Below, piece after piece: positions 7,655 to 16,023 of a stretch of 64,000 nt of DNA. The stretch spans positions 62,001 to 126,000 of the forward strand of contig JACKMU010000007.1 of the NCBI GenBank assembly GCA_024235215.1, written 5' to 3'. Position numbers and translations under genes: made by a program. Numbering within the stretch: the stretch's first letter is position 1; each line of letters begins with the position of its first letter. Source of the stretch: Chromatiaceae bacterium (GTDB taxonomy: Bacteria; Pseudomonadota; Gammaproteobacteria; Chromatiales; Chromatiaceae). The notes beneath the pieces are model-generated. The model had not been told where the DNA came from and did not search any database. It saw only the letters and a program-made list of their open reading frames with translations.

Positions 7655-9013
7655 ATGAACAGCAACCAACAGTCGTTTCAGCGGAGCCGTTTCCGTGCAG
7701 TTCGCCACCTTGTTGCAACTGTCACCCTGCCGCTCGGTTTACTGTCCGCCACCATGCTGAACGCGGCTACCTTCATTGGCGGACCGGAGAACTACCGTGC
7801 GCTGCTCAAGGAGCTGCGCGCGGGCGATACGCTGCTGCTGCAGCCTGGTCTCTATCAGCGGGGTCTGCCGATACACCATCTACTCGGAGAGGCGGGCAAG
7901 CCGATTCTGATCACCGGTATCGAGCATCTGTCACGCCCGCGCTTCGTAGCGCGTTCCGGCTACAATACTGTCAGCATCGTTGATTCCGCGCATGTGACGC
8001 TGAGGGATCTGGAGTTGGATGGCCGGGGATTGCCAGTGGATGGGGTGAAGGCTGAGGGACATGCACACTGGGCGCACCATATCCGGTTGGAGAACCTGGT
8101 GATAAAGGGGCACGGCAACAATCAGCAGACGGTCGGCATCTCGACCAAATGCCTGGCGTGGAACTGGACTATTCGCAATAACGTGGTTCTCGGTGCGGGT
8201 ACCGGCATGTATCTGGGCGACTCCGACGGCGACAAACCGTTCATTGCCGGTCTGATCGAGCACAATCTGATCGTCGACAGCACCGGCTATAATCTGCAGA
8301 TAAAACATCAGCATCGTCAGCCGGAGATCCCCGGAGAGCCCGCTGTGCACCGGAGTACGATTATTCGCCACAATCTGTTCAGCAAATCAGAACTGCCGGC
8401 GGAGGAGGGCATGGCAAGACCCAATCTGCTGGTAGGCCATTGGCCGCGGCACGGACCCGGCAGTCAGGACCGCTATCTGATCTACGGCAATCTGTTCTAC
8501 CGCAACCCGAGCGAGGCACTGTTTCAGGGGGAGGGGAACCTCGCGCTCTACAGCAACCTCTTCGTCAATCCCCTGGGTGACGCGGTCCACATTCAGCCGC
8601 ACAACGATGTACCCAAACAGGTCGACATCTTCAACAATACGGTCGTCGCCAGTGGTGCCGGTATCCTGATTCGCCAGAAACAGGGAGAGCAGCATTTTAC
8701 CCAGCGTGTCGTTGCCAACCTGGTTTTTGCCATGCCGGCTATCCTGGGCGGTGAGCAGCAGGCCAATCTCACCGGCTCGTTCGCGGCTGCTGGGAACTAT
8801 CTCACAGCACCCTACGCAGCAGTGGATGGCCTGGACCTCTTTCCGCGCGTTGATATCTCCACCGGCGTCGTGAGCGATTCCGCCGGATTTACGGACTATC
8901 CGGATTGGAACCTGGATTTCAACGGCAACCGGCGCATTGGCGGCAATCCAGGTGCTTATAGCGGATCGGGACAGAATCCCGGCTGGCAACTGAAGCTGGA
9001 GCGCAAACCCTGA
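7655..9013 (+). CDS. secreted right-handed parallel beta-helix protein (polysaccharide lyase/epimerase-like)
   Basis: A 452-residue protein with a signal peptide (VATVTLPLGLLSATMLNA, cleavage near residue 37). It then has ENYRALLKELRAGDTLLLQPGLY and KPILITG, the usual opening of chondroitinase-B/alginate-lyase-like beta-helix domains. Repeated NN/N-V rungs follow (IRNNVVL, IEHNLIV, IRHNLF, IYGNLFY, YSNLFV, IFNNTVV), each a turn of a beta-helix. It probably binds or cleaves an acidic polysaccharide in the periplasm or outside the cell. The catalytic residues cannot be assigned by eye. It ends 13 bases from the convergent VanZ gene and lies beside polysaccharide-polymerase genes. An AGAGGTGC ribosome site precedes the ATG. 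Confidence 0.75.
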   Translation: MNSNQQSFQRSRFRAVRHLVATVTLPLGLLSATMLNAATFIGGPENYRALLKELRAGDTLLLQPGLYQRGLPIHHLLGEAGKPILITGIEHLSRPRFVARSGYNTVSIVDSAHVTLRDLELDGRGLPVDGVKAEGHAHWAHHIRLENLVIKGHGNNQQTVGISTKCLAWNWTIRNNVVLGAGTGMYLGDSDGDKPFIAGLIEHNLIVDSTGYNLQIKHQHRQPEIPGEPAVHRSTIIRHNLFSKSELPAEEGMARPNLLVGHWPRHGPGSQDRYLIYGNLFYRNPSEALFQGEGNLALYSNLFVNPLGDAVHIQPHNDVPKQVDIFNNTVVASGAGILIRQKQGEQHFTQRVVANLVFAMPAILGGEQQANLTGSFAAAGNYLTAPYAAVDGLDLFPRVDISTGVVSDSAGFTDYPDWNLDFNGNRRIGGNPGAYSGSGQNPGWQLKLERKP

Positions 9014-9026
9014 GTGTTCAGCCGGG

Positions 9027-10373
9027 CTAGGCTCGGCGGTGTAACCACAACAGACCGAAATAGCCGAGAAACCCACCACAGATCGCCAGTATCATATCGG
9101 TGCTGCCTGGGTGCTTCTGTGGCAGTGCGACCTGGCCGAGTTCAATTCCGGCGGGTAGGCAGAGCAGCAGGCCAAACGAGAGCAGCGAGTAGAGCGTCCG
9201 CGCCGCAGAGTAGCCCATTCTGAGCCGGCCAAAGGCGAGAATTGCGCCGAGCGGCAGGAAGAAGAGGATCTTGTGCAGCAGCTCGGTCACCGCGCGGAAT
9301 TCGGTGCCATAGTAGTAGGCGAGGAAGGGTAACCATTCGAACTGTGACATGCGTTCGCGCAGGAAACTCCCCTCCAGATGGAAATCGAATGGGTACCAGA
9401 AGATAGCAACCAGCAACGAGCTCCACGCGAGCGCACTGATAAAGGCCCAGGCCGGCCGGCCGAGCGGCACGGTGGAGTCACCCGAGATCCGTTGCGGCGA
9501 AGCGATAAAGCGGGCGAGCCAGATGCCCAATGCGGCACCCAGCATCGCCATCAAAATATCGGTGACGTCGGAGACCCTCGAATAGACGAAAAACTGACAG
9601 AACTCCAGCGCCATCGCAGCAAGCACCGTCCATGCCCACGCCTGCATGCCCTGACGTCTGCCGGAGAGCACCCAGAGCAGAGTGACCGGCGCCCAGAGCA
9701 GCGCGTCGGTCACCAGATCATACAGCTGCTGCATCGGATCGGCGACTGCAAAACCGAACGGGATCAGGTTCACCTTACCGCTGCGCCACTTGTGGTATAT
9801 CTCTACCGGGCTGATCGTGAGATCCAGCGGCAGCACGCTGTAGAGAAAGAGACCGGCAAGGTAGAGCCACAACAACCTCTCCGCCAGGTTTGCTTCGCCC
9901 CGTGCTCGGATAGCCAGTGTGAACCACCGGTTGACTTGCGGGCCGAAATTCCACCAAAGCTGTATGCCGACAACCGCTCCCAGCGCTTCCGCCAGGATGT
10001 CGTTCTGGGAGACAGTACGTGGTGGGAAATAGAGCTGGGTAAACTCGATGGCGATACTCAACGTTGTCGCTGCTGTCAGTACCGACATCGCCGCTGCAAT
10101 ACGGATGAATCCGCGCCGTTGCGGCCAGAGTGTACCCAGCCAGAGAAATCCGAGCGGAATGAACAGCAGCAGATTAGCCACCCAGTCTGCCCGGGAACCT
10201 ATGCCGAGATCGAGGAACGGAATCCCGCGGAATCGTCCGAGCGCCTCTTCCAGCGGCATCCCGCGGTAATCCAGCGGTACCAGGCTGCCGTAAATCACGA
10301 ACACAAGATAGCCCAGTGCCAGCAGGGTGACAGCGAGGCGGGAATCTCCTTCCGATGCGGGTGGGTGAATCAT
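9027..10373 (-). CDS. VanZ family membrane protein with three tandem VanZ-like repeats
   Basis: The 448-residue protein is almost entirely membrane-embedded. Three units repeat in order (about residues 20-150, 165-290 and 305-445). Each has an opening motif (YGSLVPLD, YSVLPLDL, FWYPFDF), a helix motif (ANLLLFIPLG, TDALLWAPVT, HKILFFLPLG) and a closing motif (IEFTQLYFPPRTVSQNDI, LEFCQFFVYSRVSDVTDI, IELGQVALPQKHPGSTDM), followed by a Gly-rich helix. Typical VanZ proteins have one such unit. VanZ proteins influence glycopeptide resistance, and many unrelated envelope loci carry them. Here it flanks polysaccharide genes, so a role in cell-surface glycan assembly is likely but unproven. Its start lies about 155 bases from the divergent ligase start at 10529. 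Confidence 0.8.
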   Translation of the reverse strand: MIHPPASEGDSRLAVTLLALGYLVFVIYGSLVPLDYRGMPLEEALGRFRGIPFLDLGIGSRADWVANLLLFIPLGFLWLGTLWPQRRGFIRIAAAMSVLTAATTLSIAIEFTQLYFPPRTVSQNDILAEALGAVVGIQLWWNFGPQVNRWFTLAIRARGEANLAERLLWLYLAGLFLYSVLPLDLTISPVEIYHKWRSGKVNLIPFGFAVADPMQQLYDLVTDALLWAPVTLLWVLSGRRQGMQAWAWTVLAAMALEFCQFFVYSRVSDVTDILMAMLGAALGIWLARFIASPQRISGDSTVPLGRPAWAFISALAWSSLLVAIFWYPFDFHLEGSFLRERMSQFEWLPFLAYYYGTEFRAVTELLHKILFFLPLGAILAFGRLRMGYSAARTLYSLLSFGLLLCLPAGIELGQVALPQKHPGSTDMILAICGGFLGYFGLLWLHRRA

Positions 10374-10528
10374 GGATTGTAGGGATCAGCTGCGAGCAGT
10401 ATGCAGTGTATAAAATCCAACGGCGATTATCAGCATGCTATCGAGCACTGCGGCGACAAGAGAATGGTTGTCAATCACGCCGGCAAACTGCAAACTGCCC
10501 GTTGTGTATTCCCAACTGCCGACCCGAC

Positions 10529-12931
10529 ATGCAGAAAATTACTGATTTGCTGAAGAAATATTCGTTTCCATTGAGCTTTACCGCGCTCATTTGGTTACTG
10601 TTCTTCACTGTTGGCGTTCGCTGGACCGGCGAGTTACCACCGGCACCGGCCGAGGCGGGAGGCGCTCTGTTTTATCAGCTGGTGAAGGGTTCCATGCTAT
10701 GGATACCGTTGGGTTTGCTCTTCACGCTGGCCGGTCGGGATGAAACCTTCAAACGCTGGTTCCTGTCGGGAGTCTTCACTTTTTTAATCATCTCGTTGAC
10801 GCCAGTCGTCAAGTTGGGGTTGTGGGACTACCTGGAGGTGGTTGCCGCCGTGATTGGCACAGGGATCGGGGTGTGGATAGGCAAGCGGATACTTGCCAAA
10901 TCGCTCTATCCGTCTGGTGAAGCCGAGGCGGCTCTGGCTCTCGCTGATCAGCCGCTTGATTCACCGTTGGATGTCCGTTCATCTGGCGAAAGATCGGCCT
11001 CTGAGCAACTTCCCGCTTACCCGGTTCAAGCAGCCAGAGCACTTGCTCTGTTGCGCCTGCCTTTGGTCCTGCTGATTCTAGGACTGGCCGGATGGGCGAT
11101 ATGGAACTTCCCGCGCTGGCAGATCGAACTGGGCGTTGTGCTGTTGGTTTACTTTATTCTGTTGTTGCGCTTGCGTTACGCCTGGCTGTTCATTCTGCCA
11201 GCGCTGCTGCCGACATTCAGCCTGGTTCCCTGGACCGGACGTTTTTCACTGGATGAGTTCGATCTGGTGATGCTGATCACCCTCGCGGCCGTCATTTACC
11301 ACGGACCTCATCCAGAGCGCCGACCCCTGATGCCCCGGCCAATCGGGCTGTTGTTCAGCGCCTATGCGTTGGTCTGTGTCACTGCATTTTTCATTGGGGT
11401 GCTCCCGTTGCCTGAGAGTCTGGAGCTGAACTTCTTCAACAACTATTTCAGTGGATTTCACAGCTGGGATGTCGGTAAGGGATTCCTCTGGGGATTTCTG
11501 TTTCTCGGTCTGGTACGCTGGACTCTCCCTGGCGCAACCCGACTCATGGAGCGTCTGTTCGTCCCTGGTCTGTTGAGCGGACTGTTTCTCGTCGCGCTGG
11601 TTGGATTGCGCGAGCGCTGGCAGTACGCCGACCTGCTGGATTTCTCTGTACCCTACCGCATTACTGCCACCTTCTGGTCGATGCACACTGGAGGGGCCCA
11701 TCTGGATGCCTACCTGGCACTGCTGGTGCCATTCATCGGATTCTGGATGGTGCGTAATGGCAGGTTCTGGATATGGACCGTGGGGCTCGTTCTCTTTCTG
11801 TTGTCGGTCTATCTGGTGATATCTACAGGGACGCGTACCACCTTGGTCGTGCTGTTCATGGAAATGCTGCTGATGGGGCTGTTCGTCATCAAGCGATTCT
11901 ACAACGCCAGAAACCGTGGGCTCTCCAATCTACTTGTCGGGACGCTGATTACCGTCATCGTGGGTCCTCTGCTCTATCTCGGCACCAGTGGCAGCTTTTT
12001 CCAGCAGCGGCTCGACCAGGTGGAGCGGGATGCTGAGGTGCGGCTGGGGCACTGGACCAAAATTACCAACATGATGGATACCGATATCGTCAGCCAGATA
12101 TTGGGGATGGGGTTCGGCCGGTTCCCGGCAATCTACCTGGAACGCCATCAGAGCGGTGCCACGCCAGGACGCTATGAATTTCAGCAGCTCGGGGACAACA
12201 CTTACCTGACGCTCTATCCGGGTGAGACCCTCTATCTGGCGCAGAAGGTACGCGTATACGATCATCAGGAGTATCAACTGTCACTGGATATGAAGAGCCG
12301 GCAAAAGGATCTGATGATCAGCGTCCCGCTGTGCGAGAAACATCTGCTCAACTCCAAGCGTTGCCACTGGCATTCACACCGATTTCCCGGTGGCAGCGAC
12401 GGCTGGCACCACTGGGTGTTGCAGTTCAACACCGGACCGCTGGGGGAGGGAAGCTGGCTCGGCCGCCCCCCGACCGAACTCTATCTCTACAACCCCAATG
12501 AAATTGGTACGGTTGACCTGGACAACATCAGCCTGATCGATGCGGGGGGGAATGAACTGCTACATAACGGAGGCTTTGACCTAAGTGGCGATTTCTGGTT
12601 CTTCAAGACCCATGAACATCTCCCCTGGCACATCAAGAATCTCTGGCTGGCCGCTTTCTTCGATCAGGGTTGGAGCGGTGTTATTCTGCTCAGCCTGCTG
12701 TTGGCTATGGTATCGCTCTATTTTTTCGGACCCGCCTGGTATGCCGGTAACTCAGCGGCAGCGGTGGTGGTTGTGGCACTCGTCGGCTTTATTGCCACCG
12801 GACTGTTCGCCAGTCCGTTCGATGCGCCGCGGATCACTCAGCTCTTCTTTATGGTCATTGGATTTGGTCTGTTCGAGATAATGAACGAAACGGGTCACCG
12901 ACGGGCAGTAAATGCCGCCAGTGCGGAGTAA
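10529..12931 (+). CDS. O-antigen ligase/polymerase-like membrane protein with VanZ-like N-terminus and inserted carbohydrate-binding-like domain
   Basis: I start at the ATG giving MQKITDLLKKYSFPL (800 residues); the frame is open further up but without membrane or family features. Residues about 10-115 hold four helices with KGSMLWIPLGLLF and a later DYLEVVAAVIGTGIG, matching the VanZ repeats of the neighbouring gene. Residues about 170-520 are the multi-helix O-antigen ligase/Wzy core, including STGTRTT before a long loop. Residues about 540-700 form a large extracytoplasmic domain with ELLHNGGFDLSGDFW, a motif seen in carbohydrate-binding jelly-roll modules (CBM4/9-like). Two or three helices follow. 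It probably polymerises or transfers an exported glycan on a polyprenyl carrier. Confidence 0.75.
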   Translation: MQKITDLLKKYSFPLSFTALIWLLFFTVGVRWTGELPPAPAEAGGALFYQLVKGSMLWIPLGLLFTLAGRDETFKRWFLSGVFTFLIISLTPVVKLGLWDYLEVVAAVIGTGIGVWIGKRILAKSLYPSGEAEAALALADQPLDSPLDVRSSGERSASEQLPAYPVQAARALALLRLPLVLLILGLAGWAIWNFPRWQIELGVVLLVYFILLLRLRYAWLFILPALLPTFSLVPWTGRFSLDEFDLVMLITLAAVIYHGPHPERRPLMPRPIGLLFSAYALVCVTAFFIGVLPLPESLELNFFNNYFSGFHSWDVGKGFLWGFLFLGLVRWTLPGATRLMERLFVPGLLSGLFLVALVGLRERWQYADLLDFSVPYRITATFWSMHTGGAHLDAYLALLVPFIGFWMVRNGRFWIWTVGLVLFLLSVYLVISTGTRTTLVVLFMEMLLMGLFVIKRFYNARNRGLSNLLVGTLITVIVGPLLYLGTSGSFFQQRLDQVERDAEVRLGHWTKITNMMDTDIVSQILGMGFGRFPAIYLERHQSGATPGRYEFQQLGDNTYLTLYPGETLYLAQKVRVYDHQEYQLSLDMKSRQKDLMISVPLCEKHLLNSKRCHWHSHRFPGGSDGWHHWVLQFNTGPLGEGSWLGRPPTELYLYNPNEIGTVDLDNISLIDAGGNELLHNGGFDLSGDFWFFKTHEHLPWHIKNLWLAAFFDQGWSGVILLSLLLAMVSLYFFGPAWYAGNSAAAVVVVALVGFIATGLFASPFDAPRITQLFFMVIGFGLFEIMNETGHRRAVNAASAE

Positions 12932-13261
12932 CCAGCGAGGTTAAGGTGGCACTGACCCGGTCTGCCGCTGCGCGACGCTTTTAGCTTGGTCCGATATACA
13001 GCGTGCTCCGCCATCGCGTTAGCTGAGTCTGACTGACTGATTTTTACTCCTGCATGCCAGCGGGTTGGTTCGAGTTTGCCAGTTGACTCGGGTGGAAATA
13101 AACAGCGCATTGAGCTGGTGCCAATGGCACCTTTTGCTTGCGGAGAAGAGGGAATCTCCTTCCATGGGTTGATCAATCCAGATGTCAGGATAATTTACAT
13201 GTCGTCAGTTTGGGAATGGCTGAATTTCAATAATCCATTGTAATTCAACAATAATTAATTA
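12932..13261. other. intergenic region between the ligase gene and PEP-CTERM gene 1
   Basis: No convincing gene is visible in these 330 bases. A short hairpin GGTGCC-AAT-GGCACC followed by TTTT (13117-13135) could be a weak terminator for the ligase gene. The last 60 bases are AT-rich and lead into the sigma-54 promoter. Confidence 0.5.
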
Positions 13262-13279
13262 CTGGCATGTTATATGCTT
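13262..13279 (+). promoter_or_regulatory. sigma-54 (RpoN) promoter of PEP-CTERM gene 1
   Basis: CTGGCATGTTATATGCTT has the invariant GG (13264-13265) and GC (13276-13277) separated by exactly 10 bases. It agrees well with the consensus YTGGCACG-N4-TTGCW. The predicted start of transcription is about 13289, leaving a leader of about 40 bases before the ATG at 13330. Confidence 0.65.
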
Positions 13280-13329
13280 GAATATGACAGCAACTGATTT
13301 TGATAGGTTACCAAACAGAGGGCGGTGCG

Positions 13330-14091
13330 ATGTTACTAAAAAAACTAATTGGATTTTCGGTCGTCGGGATGCTGGCATTGACCGCACCCAGTGCTTTTGC
13401 GGTAGTCGTCAGTGACAACTTGACCTCGCCGGTTCCTCTGGCGGTAGGCGTATCCCCCAATCCTCTGGTGCTGCCAAAAAGTGGTGCTGCGGTCGTTGAC
13501 AGTGCAACCTATGACATATCGCTGGTCGGGTCTTTTGATGCCAACATTGTTGCCCTGGCCGTTGATGGCCCTGGTGGTAATACCGACCCCAACAATGGTG
13601 AATTCAATGGTATCCCTATCGGAAGCAGCGTTACCCTCTCGTTTGATGCGACGGTGACCGGACCGGGCGGTGTAAACAATACACTCACATCGACAGCCGT
13701 CTGGAACACCTCCCTGAACGGGTTGGGAGCGGGACTCACCAGGGACTTGAATGGACTCTTCATCTTTGCACTCCCCGCGACTCCCGATGTCGTAGCAGGA
13801 CTGGCAGATCAGGTCATCAACCAAGTCCTGGGGGATTTGACAAACTTTGCGGGCAGTGGCAATGCACTTTACCAGGTTGCACTGAGTGCTGTTTCGATTA
13901 ATAGCTCCCTTGGAAATCCGCTTACTACCGGCGTGATCGATCAGACCGCAACGGGTACCGTGACGATGAGTATCGACTACACGACCAGTGGTGGTCCGAC
14001 CACTCCTCCTGCTGTTCCTGCTCCCGGTGCGCTTCCATTGCTGGTACTGGGCCTGCTCGCACTGGGTGCGAAACGGCGGATTTCGGCCTGA
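13330..14091 (+). CDS. PEP-CTERM sorting-domain exported protein
   Basis: From the ATG at 13330 the protein begins with a signal peptide (MLLKKLIGFSVVGMLALTAPSAFA). The roughly 200-residue body is Ser/Thr/Gly/Asn-rich with predicted beta character. It ends in a PEP-CTERM-type tail: VPAPGALPLLVLGLLALG followed by AKRR. Such tails are recognised by exosortase, which is thought to cleave and transfer the protein to the surface or the extracellular matrix. The function of the body is unknown. A sigma-54 promoter precedes it and a strong terminator follows, so it is a single-gene transcript. The in-frame start at 13300 is less likely, because the chosen ATG begins the signal peptide directly behind GAGGGCGG. 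Confidence 0.82.
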   Translation: MLLKKLIGFSVVGMLALTAPSAFAVVVSDNLTSPVPLAVGVSPNPLVLPKSGAAVVDSATYDISLVGSFDANIVALAVDGPGGNTDPNNGEFNGIPIGSSVTLSFDATVTGPGGVNNTLTSTAVWNTSLNGLGAGLTRDLNGLFIFALPATPDVVAGLADQVINQVLGDLTNFAGSGNALYQVALSAVSINSSLGNPLTTGVIDQTATGTVTMSIDYTTSGGPTTPPAVPAPGALPLLVLGLLALGAKRRISA

Positions 14092-14155
14092 GAACGCTTT
14101 GGATCTGACAAAGCACCGCGAAACGAAATAAAAACAAGCTGGTTGTAACATGGTG

Positions 14156-14188
14156 AGGGGTTGACCATAGCGGTCAACCCCTTTTTTC
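14156..14188 (+). terminator. intrinsic terminator after PEP-CTERM gene 1
   Basis: Perfect 11-base stem AGGGGTTGACC / GGTCAACCCCT with a 5-base loop (ATAGC), followed by a T-run. It ends immediately before the 5' end of the group II intron remnant. Confidence 0.9.
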
Positions 14189-14190
14189 TT

Positions 14191-14990
14191 GTGCGCCCTG
14201 CACGGGCGCACTCTTGTGGGTGCAAGTCGCACCATAAGTTGATCACTGCGAACGAAGTGAAGTGCAACTGCATGAGGATGACCGAGTGTGGGGAGGAAGC
14301 GCGGATCGTAGCTGCGAGCCGATGGACAAGAATCGGATAAAAGGCGCTGCCAAGGAGGAGCGAAAGGCCGAACGAGAAGGAGTGTCAGAGAACCGGTTGA
14401 TGTCAAAGGCCATGCGTCAGAAGTTTGTGCAAGCAATGCGAATAAGCGTATCCAGCAGTGAAGCTGCGGGATCTTGAACGTGACGAAGCCTGCGGCCCCG
14501 CAACGGGAAGTCGAAGACACAGGGTCAGCGTTGTTGGAAGTGATGCTGACGAGAGCAAACCTGCAGTGCCCCTGGAAACGGGTCAAAGCCAACAAAGGAG
14601 CGGCGGGTATGGATGGTCTGGACATAGCTCAGACCACTGATTACCTGAAAGTCCAGGGGCCGGAGATCCGCCAACAATTGCTGCAAGGGAGATATTGTCC
14701 CAGCCCGGTACGGCGGGTGGCGATAGCCAAGCCGGACGGAGGTTAGCGTGAGTTGGGCATATCGACGATGCTGAATCGTCTGATCCAGCAGGCTTTATTG
14801 CACATACTTCAACCCTTGATTGATCCGGCTTCAGCAAACACAGCTATGGCTTTCGTCCTGGACGGCGGGCACAGGATGCGGTGCTAAAGGCCCGCACCTA
14901 TGTTCAGTCTGGCCAACGTATTGTCGTGGATGTGGACCTGGAGAAATTCTTTGACACTATCTTATGGGTCGCGTGCCACAAACACTTCCC
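14191..14990 (+). mobile_element. group II intron remnant (5' part with broken reverse transcriptase)
   Basis: The element begins with GTGCG, the conserved group II 5' end, as part of a hairpin GTGCGCCC-TGCAC-GGGCGCAC. About 280 bases of structured, non-coding ribozyme-like sequence follow, then a reverse-transcriptase/maturase frame. It lies a few bases after the intrinsic terminator, the target preference known for group IIC introns, though the class here is not certain. I cannot find a domain V or a 3' end; the recognisable part stops near 14990. The element is therefore truncated and should be immobile. Confidence 0.75.
14480..14985 (+). pseudogene. ltrA: group II intron reverse transcriptase/maturase, fragment with stop and frameshift
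   Basis: Translation gives conserved LtrA landmarks: NKGAAGMDGLD, RVAIAKPDGG, then RELGISTMLNRLIQQAL, FSKHSYGFRPGRRAQDAV and VVDVDLEKFFDT. A TAG stop at 14744-14746 interrupts KPDGG-RELG. One base is missing near 14828, so the FSKHSYGFRPG part lies in another frame. After FFDT the frame is lost and a fragment like LMGRV appears in a further frame. The catalytic YADD domain and the maturase domain are absent. It is a decayed gene inside the intron remnant. Confidence 0.85.
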
Positions 14991-15284
14991 AAACAGATTG
15001 GCAACTTGGTTGTGAGGCTGTGGGATACGCGGCAGGATTACCGATTGTGTTGCATCCCATTCATGCAAATGGCTGAAATTCAGGATTAATTCGCAAAGAA
15101 TGACTGTAGGTTGGGACTAGCGAGCGCTGGATCGCGTCGGTTGGTTGGATGGTGGACAAGCGTGCTGATTGCTTCAGTCTGACCTACCCTTCACAAATTC
15201 ACCTGGGTGTGCCGCATCGTTCATCGAACGTTACCCCGAACGATGCAGCCTCCTCAGAGAGATGTCAAGTCTGATGACTCAGAC
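14991..15284. other. intergenic region with degenerate sequence between intron remnant and PEP-CTERM gene 2
   Basis: No gene is supported. A segment near 15104 (TGTAGGTTGGG..TAGCGAGCG) resembles dispersed intergenic repeats of the type GTAGGTTGGG-nn-AGCG, but it is too degraded to assign. A perfect small hairpin AGTCTGA-TGAC-TCAGACT lies at 15268-15285 next to the stop of the following gene. Confidence 0.4.
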
Positions 15285-15857
15285 TCAACTACGGCGTAAA
15301 CGGCGCCGTTTTAGAACCAACACTGGTAATATACCAGCGAGGAGCAGCAGTGCTGCGGGAGACTCTGGGACGGTTACCTGGTTCCGAATCAGGTAAGCCC
15401 CTTCATCCACGGTAATCAGACCGGTAGGCGAGAATTGACGCAACAGCCAGGTTCCTCTGCTGCTTCCTGTGGTCAGTACAGAGAAGAGGAGCCCGGTACT
15501 CGTTCCTCCGGTTCCGGTAATACCGCGTACCCGTGAAGGTCCCTGATTGTTTGGATCATGCTCTTTGACCGAGTCGACAGTCACCTGAAATGAAAGATTT
15601 ACAAGTTCCGGCCTCGCCGGAAAGCTGATGATGGTCAGGGTGGCACGACGCGTGTTTGCCGGATCCGTGGGTTCGTGAACTGTGGGGTCATAGAGGAACT
15701 GACCAGTACCCTCCACCACACCATTGGGAGCAGGCTTGAAACTGACGTAGTAAGTCTGCAGGCCCGGAGTTTGCGCCACGACTGATCCAGTGAACAGGCA
15801 CGACAACAACAGGATGCATAGCAACATCAGACGAATTGGCATTATGGATGACAACAT
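15285..15857 (-). CDS. PEP-CTERM sorting-domain exported protein
   Basis: The protein begins MLSSIMPIRLMLLCILLLSC with a signal peptide ending near VVAQ. It has a beta-rich body of about 130 residues (QTYYVSFKPAPNGVVEGTGQF, TLTIISFPARPELVNLSF) and ends with a PEP-CTERM-type tail, VPESPAALLLLAGILPVLVL then KRRRLRR. I prefer the ATG at 15857 over 15881. It has an AAGG ribosome site 8 bases upstream, and it leaves a normal leader after the predicted sigma-54 transcription start near 15893. The body's function is unknown. It lies next to the exosortase-A-type ligase gene and would be an export-and-sorting substrate of the same system. Confidence 0.78.
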   Translation of the reverse strand: MLSSIMPIRLMLLCILLLSCLFTGSVVAQTPGLQTYYVSFKPAPNGVVEGTGQFLYDPTVHEPTDPANTRRATLTIISFPARPELVNLSFQVTVDSVKEHDPNNQGPSRVRGITGTGGTSTGLLFSVLTTGSSRGTWLLRQFSPTGLITVDEGAYLIRNQVTVPESPAALLLLAGILPVLVLKRRRLRRS

Positions 15858-15902
15858 ATTCGGTGCCTTGGTGAAAATCAATTGGACAGTTCTCTGTTTT
15901 TA

Positions 15903-15919
15903 AAGCAATTTTCTAGCCA
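15903..15919 (-). promoter_or_regulatory. sigma-54 (RpoN) promoter of PEP-CTERM gene 2
   Basis: On the minus strand the sequence reads TTGGCTAGAAAATTGCTTT, with GG and GC separated by exactly 10 bases and a perfect TTGCTT -12 element (consensus TGGCACG-N4-TTGCW). The predicted transcription start is near 15893, about 36 bases before the ATG at 15857. Confidence 0.7.
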
Positions 15920-16023
15920 AAAATACAATAGATTATAGTTTCAATAAGTTAAAAACCTTTTTTGGGGGAAATCAGAAACTACCCACTGAGAGATGTAAAA
16001 TATGTTGACACTTCATCAGGGTA

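Noticed and set aside
13117..13140. TGGCACCTTTTGCTT as a second sigma-54 promoter
   Set aside because: GG and GC are only 8 bases apart; sigma-54 promoters need 10. It is better read as a weak hairpin plus T-run.
14262..14477. A 71-codon open frame before the reverse-transcriptase fragment
   Set aside because: It lies in the structured RNA part of the group II intron and has no protein-family features.
15298..15311. AAACGGCGCCGTTT palindrome
   Set aside because: It falls in the Arg-rich coding end of PEP-CTERM gene 2 and is explained by its codons.
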